DNA from: an uncultured bacterium
Lineage (GTDB): Bacteria > Planctomycetota > UBA1135 > GCA-002686595
NCBI GenBank assembly: GCA_913058555.1
Contig: CAJXRJ010000179.1
Location: 1-11,176, forward strand
Length of the DNA: 11,176 nt
Direction: 5' to 3'
The notes beneath the pieces are model-generated. The model saw only the letters and a list, made by a program, of their open reading frames with translations. It was not told the origin of the DNA and ran no database searches. Positions 6,308 to 11,176 of the stretch are shown here, one piece after another (position 1 is the first letter of the stretch; the number at the start of each line of letters is the position of its first letter). Both the position numbers and the translations under genes were made by a program.

Positions 6308-7353
6308 CGACAGTTGGACTGGATCATGTCGTCGAGGAAGCGGGCGAAGTTGATGTCAGACTCCCTGGAGGCCACCTTCTGCAGGAGCATGCACGCTTCC
6401 TCGCGGGGGTAGCCGCCGATCACCGACTGGGCGCTCATGCGCCGGATGTAGGCGTCCCCGGTGGACTCCACGAGGGTGGTCTCGAGGGCGGCTCGGGCGA
6501 GGGGGCTCGAGGCGTGGGCCTTCAGGGACTTCACAGCCACGTACCGCGCGCGCGGCTGGAGGGCGAAGTTGGTCGCGACCGAGGCCATCATGGGGACAGG
6601 GTCCTCCCCGGAGGCCTCGCAGGCCTTCAACCACCCGCTCGTGAAGAACTCGTCGTCGGGCGCGGTCTGGAAGGGGCGGCCCGCTCGCTCGAGGTAGGGC
6701 CGGGCGCGGTCCATGAACTCCTCGGGTGCGATCTCGGCGTAGTAAAGGAGGGCCTCGGTGCGGTCCTCGATGTACGGCCCATAGGTGAACGCGAGGTTCC
6801 CCAGAAAGACGCTCGACTCTTCAGGGGCGACGCGGGCCGCGATCCGAAGCAGGTTTCGCCGCACGTTGAAGTCCCGAATGGGGTACTTCTCGAAGGCTCG
6901 TAGGGCGGCAAGTCCGATGTCGGTGCGGGTGTCGCGTTCGAGGGCCTCGAGGCGCCGGCGGTTCCGGATGTACCAGCGGTCGTGGTGGTCGCTGGTCAGC
7001 GACTCATGCAGGGGCTGAAGGTCTCGCAGGAGCCCAATGATCTCCGCCCGAACCTCCTCGGAGAACGGGAGGTCGGGGGGCAGGATCTGATCGGGGTTGA
7101 TCTGGATCGCTGCGGGGGAGAGCTTCGTTCCGTCACCCACGAGGGGCTCGGGGATGTCGGCGTCGGTGATTTCGAGGGCGGGGGCTCCGAGTCTCTTCTG
7201 CACCTCATTGGGGATGCCCGAGGGGGTCGAGCCGGCACTGGCGACGGCGGAAGTGGGCGATCCGTCAGCCCCCTGGCCGTCGTTAGAGCAGGAAGCCAGC
7301 ACGAGGGCGGCACCTAAGACTGTGAGCCAAGCACGCACTGGGCCGTGCGACAT
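6304..7353 (-). CDS. Predicted lipoprotein with HEAT-like helical repeats
   Basis: 349-aa protein with a lipoprotein signal: a short n-region with Arg7, hydrophobic core WLTVLGAALVL, then lipobox LASC with Cys22 as the predicted lipidated residue. A Gly/Ser/Ala/Pro-rich linker follows, then an alpha-helical body (about residue 110 to the end). It has repeated helix pairs such as GLAALRAFEKYP, RNLLRIAARVAPEE, YVAVKSLKAHASS and RRMSAQSVIGGYP, resembling degenerate HEAT/ARM repeats. No catalytic motif was seen. The protein is probably anchored in an envelope membrane and used for protein-protein contacts (inference). The reading frame stays open upstream to 7767, but the ATG at 7353 is chosen because it starts exactly at the signal peptide. 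No clear Shine-Dalgarno precedes it. It overlaps tatD by 4 nt. I do not recognise a named family. Confidence 0.78.
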   Translation of the reverse strand: MSHGPVRAWLTVLGAALVLASCSNDGQGADGSPTSAVASAGSTPSGIPNEVQKRLGAPALEITDADIPEPLVGDGTKLSPAAIQINPDQILPPDLPFSEEVRAEIIGLLRDLQPLHESLTSDHHDRWYIRNRRRLEALERDTRTDIGLAALRAFEKYPIRDFNVRRNLLRIAARVAPEESSVFLGNLAFTYGPYIEDRTEALLYYAEIAPEEFMDRARPYLERAGRPFQTAPDDEFFTSGWLKACEASGEDPVPMMASVATNFALQPRARYVAVKSLKAHASSPLARAALETTLVESTGDAYIRRMSAQSVIGGYPREEACMLLQKVASRESDINFARFLDDMIQSNCR

Positions 7354-7843
7354 CGCACACGCCGACGTCCCGGCGCTGGCGATTGAGGCCTGATCCTGGG
7401 GAGGAACGGGGCGCGACCTGTCCTGATCTGCGGCCTGTTCAGGGCATGTTTGGGCCATGGATGACGGAGCGAACTGGGGCACGGGCGTCGGTTGGGACAC
7501 GGATTCGACTGGGTGAAGTGGTGGGTTGCGGCGCTGGCCCGCCATATGCAATGGGGGAGGAAGTGCTGCAAGTCGCGGTCCCCCTTCTAGCGTCCGTCGC
7601 CGCCTCCGGGGACAAGGGACTTGGCAAAGCGCCTCCGCGGGCCTCACAATGGTGAGCCCCCCAAGCCGGGACGGCCCCCAAGCCATCCCTCGGCATCCGA
7701 CTCGAAAGACTCGGCTCCAAGCGTCCCCTGCTCGCGTCCCAGCGGATAGGGCTTCTGTTCGGAGCATCAGTGCCTCCGATCGGCTTTCCGTTCGGGTTTC
7801 GACTCCGGTTCGCCGGACCCCTTTACGTCTCTACCAGACCCCC
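7354..7843. other. Divergent intergenic region
   Basis: 490 bp lie between the lipoprotein/tatD pair (leftward) and the giant lipoprotein (rightward). Frames stay open on both strands here only because of high GC; the translations are Pro/Arg/Ser-rich, low in hydrophobic content, and differ sharply from the genes they precede. It should contain two outward promoters. A weak candidate rightward promoter lies at 7621-7650. A small hairpin with a TTCG loop (7804-7817, TCCGG/CCGGA) lies in the probable leader of the right-hand gene. No tRNA or other RNA gene was recognised. Confidence 0.6.
7621..7650 (+). promoter_or_regulatory. Weak candidate sigma-70-like promoter
   Basis: TTGGCA, an 18-nt spacer and CACAAT resemble -35 and -10 boxes (5/6 and 4/6 matches) about 190 nt before the giant lipoprotein start. 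The match was found by eye in one region and could be chance. Confidence 0.22.
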
Positions 7844-10800
7844 ATGCGATTGAAGCGTTTCGCCGCCCCCTTCCAGTCAGGGCATTCGGGCCAGACCAGG
7901 AACACCGGCCGGTTCACGGGCATGGCCGCCCTGATCGGCCTCACCGCACTGTCCGCCTGTAGCGGCTCGGCCTCGTCCGAGTTCTCCGGTGACCTCTTTG
8001 TCCGCTCGTGCTCGATCGGTTGCTCTGATGGCTCCGATGGCCGTGAGGTCACCTGTGGAATCGTGAACGTGACGGAGAACCAGGAGATCTCGATCCTGTT
8101 CTCGCTCCCGGTTGATCCCTCCTCGATCAGCCCGTCGAGCCTTCAGGTCACCGACACTGCGAACGGCACCTCCCCCGAGGGCCTCCGTTTCGTGGACCCG
8201 CTCGACCCGCGCCGGGTGATCTTCCGGCCGTCGATCTCGTTCCAGAACGGTGGCATCTCATTCTCCTTCGAGACCAACCGGACCTACGAGATCCTCGTCC
8301 CTGGTGCCAACCAGGGCGACGCGGGTCCGTTCATCCGAAGCACGGAGGGCAACCCGAACCGCGCCCGCCTGCGCTGTTCGGTCGAAACGACCGAGGGCAT
8401 CGCGGACATCGTTCCGGGCGATCCGATCGTCACCGTCACGGCAGATCGCGTCACGAGCTACGACGCGAACATGCTGCCGCTGACCACCGAGCGCGTGCAA
8501 ATCGGTCAGGACGTGAACAACCTCGTCACCGATATCTCGCGCTTCTCGAAGGTCTACTTCGCATTCAACGAGCTGATGTTCCTGCCCACCGTGGCGGACA
8601 ACGGCACGAACCAGTCGCCTTTCATCAAGGTGCGCTACGACCGTGATGGGTCCCTCGCAACCTCCGGCCAGGATCGATTCGACCTGCCCGGGAGCTACGA
8701 GTTCTTCGTCGACCAGATCTCTCTGACCACGGATCTTGTCTTCACCCCCGAAGGCACGATCCCGTCGGCGGGTACCGACCCCATCAACCCGAACCTGCTC
8801 GTCATCCGGATTCCGTCCTCGGTCACCGACGCGGCGGGCAACCCGGTCACGACGATGAGCGGCGGCGGCATCCTTGCGGCAGTTCCGGAGTTCATCACGT
8901 TCCCCGAGATCACGATTCCGGAGAACGGCGAGACGTTCGACTCGAACGACCTCGAGGACCAGAACGCGACCGGCGCTGTTTGGGCGAACGGGATCCTGAA
9001 CCCGGGCATCTCGGGCGGTTCCGGCCGCCTTGGCGAGCTCCGCGTTCTCTCCGGAGAAACCGTCACGCTCAACACCGAGAGCCAAGTGTTCCCGCTGATG
9101 GCCCTTAGCGAAGTGGACGTCATCGGAAACGGTGAAGACGCCACGTACCCGCGCTCGATCACGGTCACCGACGGTGTCTTCGAGTTCTCGAAGGTCATCA
9201 TCGAGCCCAGCGCGACGCTGAAGATTGAGGGCGCGAACCCCGCGCGGATCCTCTCCCGTGGATCCTGCATCGTGGCCCCTGGCGCGATCATTGACGCCGC
9301 GGGCGAGAACGCTCCAGCGCACGACTCTCTGATTTCTCAGCCGGGTCTTGCTGGCCCCGCTCCGCAGCCCGGCCCCGCCGGCGGCGAAGGCGGATTGGGC
9401 GGCGACCGCGCGGACTTCACCGGCGTGCCTGGCATCATCGCCCTCGGCGGCCAGGAGAACCCCTTTGCGGTCCGTGCAGGCAGCAGCGGCGCCGGTGTCG
9501 GCGGTGACGTAAGCACCGAAGGCAGTGGCCCTGGCGGCGCGCCGTTCCCGGTAGCACTTCCCACGGTGTCGACCGGCGACCCGGCCAACCTGGGTGGCGT
9601 CGGCTTCAACCTGGTGACCGATCCGCTGGTTCCCGTCGACGGGATCCAGTGCATGGTCCAGATCCTCTCGGCACCCGGTGGCGGAGGCGGCTACTCCCGT
9701 CTCGGCATCGAAGGCACCGTTCAGGCGATCGGCGACGGCCTCACCCAGGCCCCCGGCGGCAACCCCACGTTCGCTCCCAACACGAACGGTGGCGGAATGG
9801 CTGCTCTCGTCGCGGCAAACTCGACCAACGCAGGCTACATGCGCCGACTCCTTCGTTGGGAGACCGGTGACCTCGACGGTGGTTCTGGCGGCGGTGGTGG
9901 TGGAAACCACCCCTACGGCAGCCGAGTGGGCGGCCAGCCCCTGGCACCCGACCCGATCATGGATCCGGTCGATTGCCTCGACGTGGCCCCTCCGTTCACG
10001 CTCTCGATGTTCGAGCGCTGGCGCGACCACAGTGGCGCCGCCGGCGGCGCGGGCGGCGGCGCGATCGAGATCACGATGGGCCGATCCCTCGACCTCCAAG
10101 GGCGGATCGACGTGAGCGGTGGCGACGGCGGTAGCCCGGACGGCACCGTCGGCGAAGACGGCTCCTACGCCATCCCTGGCGGCGGTGGCGCCGGCGGCGC
10201 GGTCCGCCTCCGGGCCCGCAACTTCCAGATCACCGGCAACGGCCGAGTCCTGGCGAACGGTGGTGCTGGCGGCACGGCCCCGTGGTCTGCCAACGCGATG
10301 GGCGCCCTCGCCCGCGGCGGCTCCGGCAGCCCCGGCCTCGTCCGGATTGAAGATGCGGATCCTTCGGGCTCCTTCGACCTCGACTTCTATGCAACGAAGG
10401 TGTCCCCGACGGAGTCGGCCGCGACGGCCATCGACTTCATCAGCTTCGCAGCAAACTACTACGAGTCGGCCAACGTCATCACGCGTCGCCCCGATTCGGT
10501 CACCGGCGCCACCTCCTGCTGGATTCGTCCGGTGGGGTCGTTCGTGAGCCTCACGTTCTTGGACGACACGGGTCCTGACGACGCGAATCCTGGCTGGAAC
10601 ATGGACGTGGTCCTCGACGACGGCATGGGCGGCACCACGGTGCGCCCCTTCCGTGGTTCGCCCACGTCATGGGAAGCTGACTTCGGCAACCTCCTTGGGT
10701 ACGACCTGATGGTGGGCGAGACGGCCTCCCCGATCGTCGTGCGCTTCCAAGGCGCCCGTGCTGAAGTGGCCGACCTCAACGATCCGACCATCAACGTCGA

Positions 10801-11053
10801 TCCCTGCGATTTCAACATCACTGATGTCCAGTCGCCGTTCTTGGCCCTGGGCTCCGTGACGCCTTGGGTTTCGCACCCGGCCGACCTCAACCTCGTCGAG
10901 CCCGCCACCGGCGGTCTGTACACGATCAACATGGTCCGCTACTGCATCATGTTCGACCGTACCGACTTTGGGGCCGACACCCCGGGCCAGATCCTCTCGG
11001 GTCAGAACGTCCTCGGTGTCGACAACATGAGCATTCGCGCCCAGCCCGAGTAG
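7844..11053 (+). CDS. Giant predicted lipoprotein: Ig-like domains plus Gly-rich beta region
   Basis: 1,069-aa predicted envelope or surface protein. A long basic n-region (residues 1-26) leads into the hydrophobic GMAALIGLTALSAC with lipobox LSAC, Cys39. Next comes a small Cys-containing segment (CSIGC, C71). The first Ig-like domain of SbsA/Big_5 type (about 72-165) has the signature EISILFSLPVDPSSIS. A second Ig-like region (about 226-345) includes ISRFSKVYFAFNE and VIRIPSSVTDAAGNPV. Residues about 350-500 look beta-rich. Two Gly-rich blocks follow (about 500-575 and 680-840), with runs such as GGSGGGGGGN and recurring GRIDVSGGDGG / GRVLANGGAGG units, suggesting a beta-solenoid with Gly-rich loops. 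The C-terminal 200 or so residues are unassigned. No catalytic or sorting motif was seen. The frame is open back to 7526, but the ATG at 7844 starts the signal; M27 alone would lack a basic n-region. No Shine-Dalgarno is evident. Function is unknown; adhesion or matrix is a guess. Confidence 0.8.
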   Translation: MRLKRFAAPFQSGHSGQTRNTGRFTGMAALIGLTALSACSGSASSEFSGDLFVRSCSIGCSDGSDGREVTCGIVNVTENQEISILFSLPVDPSSISPSSLQVTDTANGTSPEGLRFVDPLDPRRVIFRPSISFQNGGISFSFETNRTYEILVPGANQGDAGPFIRSTEGNPNRARLRCSVETTEGIADIVPGDPIVTVTADRVTSYDANMLPLTTERVQIGQDVNNLVTDISRFSKVYFAFNELMFLPTVADNGTNQSPFIKVRYDRDGSLATSGQDRFDLPGSYEFFVDQISLTTDLVFTPEGTIPSAGTDPINPNLLVIRIPSSVTDAAGNPVTTMSGGGILAAVPEFITFPEITIPENGETFDSNDLEDQNATGAVWANGILNPGISGGSGRLGELRVLSGETVTLNTESQVFPLMALSEVDVIGNGEDATYPRSITVTDGVFEFSKVIIEPSATLKIEGANPARILSRGSCIVAPGAIIDAAGENAPAHDSLISQPGLAGPAPQPGPAGGEGGLGGDRADFTGVPGIIALGGQENPFAVRAGSSGAGVGGDVSTEGSGPGGAPFPVALPTVSTGDPANLGGVGFNLVTDPLVPVDGIQCMVQILSAPGGGGGYSRLGIEGTVQAIGDGLTQAPGGNPTFAPNTNGGGMAALVAANSTNAGYMRRLLRWETGDLDGGSGGGGGGNHPYGSRVGGQPLAPDPIMDPVDCLDVAPPFTLSMFERWRDHSGAAGGAGGGAIEITMGRSLDLQGRIDVSGGDGGSPDGTVGEDGSYAIPGGGGAGGAVRLRARNFQITGNGRVLANGGAGGTAPWSANAMGALARGGSGSPGLVRIEDADPSGSFDLDFYATKVSPTESAATAIDFISFAANYYESANVITRRPDSVTGATSCWIRPVGSFVSLTFLDDTGPDDANPGWNMDVVLDDGMGGTTVRPFRGSPTSWEADFGNLLGYDLMVGETASPIVVRFQGARAEVADLNDPTINVDPCDFNITDVQSPFLALGSVTPWVSHPADLNLVEPATGGLYTINMVRYCIMFDRTDFGADTPGQILSGQNVLGVDNMSIRAQPE

Positions 11054-11128
11054 GCCCGTGTGTTCCCAAGATCAGCCCCCGGGTTGATTGACGGGATGCC
11101 TGCTCCTGGAACCGGCCCGCGTCCCCCC
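11054..11128 (+). other. Genomic tail after the giant lipoprotein
   Basis: 75 bases remain before the adapter. A short imperfect hairpin (11071-11088, ATCAGCCC/GGGTTGAT with one G-U pair and a very tight loop) follows the stop by 17 nt and could be part of a terminator, but it has no T run. No gene is visible. Confidence 0.4.
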
Positions 11129-11176
11129 CTGTCTCTTATACACATCTCCGAGCCCACGAGACTAGGCATGATCTCG
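11129..11176 (-). other. Illumina Nextera i7 adapter, reverse orientation (artefact)
   Basis: Begins with the mosaic end CTGTCTCTTATACACATCT and continues as the exact reverse complement of bases 1-48, including the same index octamer (read here as TAGGCATG). It is library sequence, not genome. Confidence 0.98.

Noticed and set aside
7354..7767. Upstream extension of the HEAT-like lipoprotein frame by 138 residues
   Set aside because: It would also bury the signal peptide and lipobox; the translation is low-complexity and typical of non-coding GC-rich DNA.
7780..7825. tRNA-like T-arm (GGTTTCGACTCC)
   Set aside because: The flanking bases do not pair as a T-stem, and no acceptor, D or anticodon arms are present.
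7526..7843. Upstream extension of the giant lipoprotein frame by 106 residues
   Set aside because: The extension is Arg/Ser/Pro-rich and would bury the lipoprotein signal in mid-protein; the ATG at 7844 places it at the N-terminus.
8258..10099. 613-codon minus-strand ORF opposite the giant lipoprotein
   Set aside because: Antisense of Gly- and Thr-rich codons gives an Arg/Ala/Val/Gly-rich translation with no recognisable domains.
9340..10350. Gly-rich stretch as a DNA tandem repeat or CRISPR-like array
   Set aside because: The repetition is at the amino-acid level with varied codons and spacing; there is no regular DNA repeat or spacer pattern.
1..11176. 48-bp terminal inverted repeats as the ends of a transposon
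   Set aside because: They are the Nextera adapter with index and Tn5 mosaic end; there is no transposase gene inside.

Overview
**Source and quality.** The window is an 11,080-bp stretch of high-GC bacterial DNA (bases 49-11128). It is capped at both ends by 48 bases of Illumina Nextera adapter that are exact reverse complements of each other, each with the same index octamer. Those end repeats are library artefacts, and the first gene is cut by one of them. No tRNA, rRNA, CRISPR array or insertion sequence was seen. The organism cannot be fixed from the sequence alone. The GC-rich coding bias, a FTLIE-type pilin with a DUF2950-like body, and a large SbsA-Ig/Gly-rich lipoprotein remind me most of deep-branching Planctomycetota, or less likely Myxococcota. 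That is a recollection-based inference, not a measured result.

**Left half (49-5442, + strand): type IV pilus motor.** A 5'-truncated pilT (retraction ATPase) is followed after 1 nt by pilB (extension ATPase), and 62 nt later by pilC (inner-membrane platform, GTG start). The three look like one operon. A 499-bp non-coding gap follows, containing a strong 16-bp hairpin and several smaller ones. Next is a 247-aa prepilin with a class III leader (cleavage G9/F10), ended by a good intrinsic terminator. PilB polymerises and PilT depolymerises pilin subunits through PilC, so this block holds the motor and a candidate fibre subunit. Prepilin peptidase, secretin and the PilMNOP alignment complex are not in the window.

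**Middle (5507-7353, - strand).** A TatD-family metal-dependent hydrolase gene overlaps the stop of an upstream predicted lipoprotein of helical-repeat (HEAT-like) character by 4 nt (ATGA). The two are very likely translationally coupled.

**Right half (7844-11053, + strand).** A 490-bp divergent intergenic region separates that pair from one 1,069-aa predicted lipoprotein. It has two Ig-like regions, a beta-rich section with very Gly-rich loops, and an unassigned C-terminal domain. It is likely an envelope or cell-surface protein.

**Overall.** Most genes here belong to well-known families. The less described parts are the pilin's globular domain, the TatD/HEAT-lipoprotein pair, the giant Gly-rich lipoprotein and the structured gap before the pilin. 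I see no convincing evidence of a wholly new defence or mobile system.
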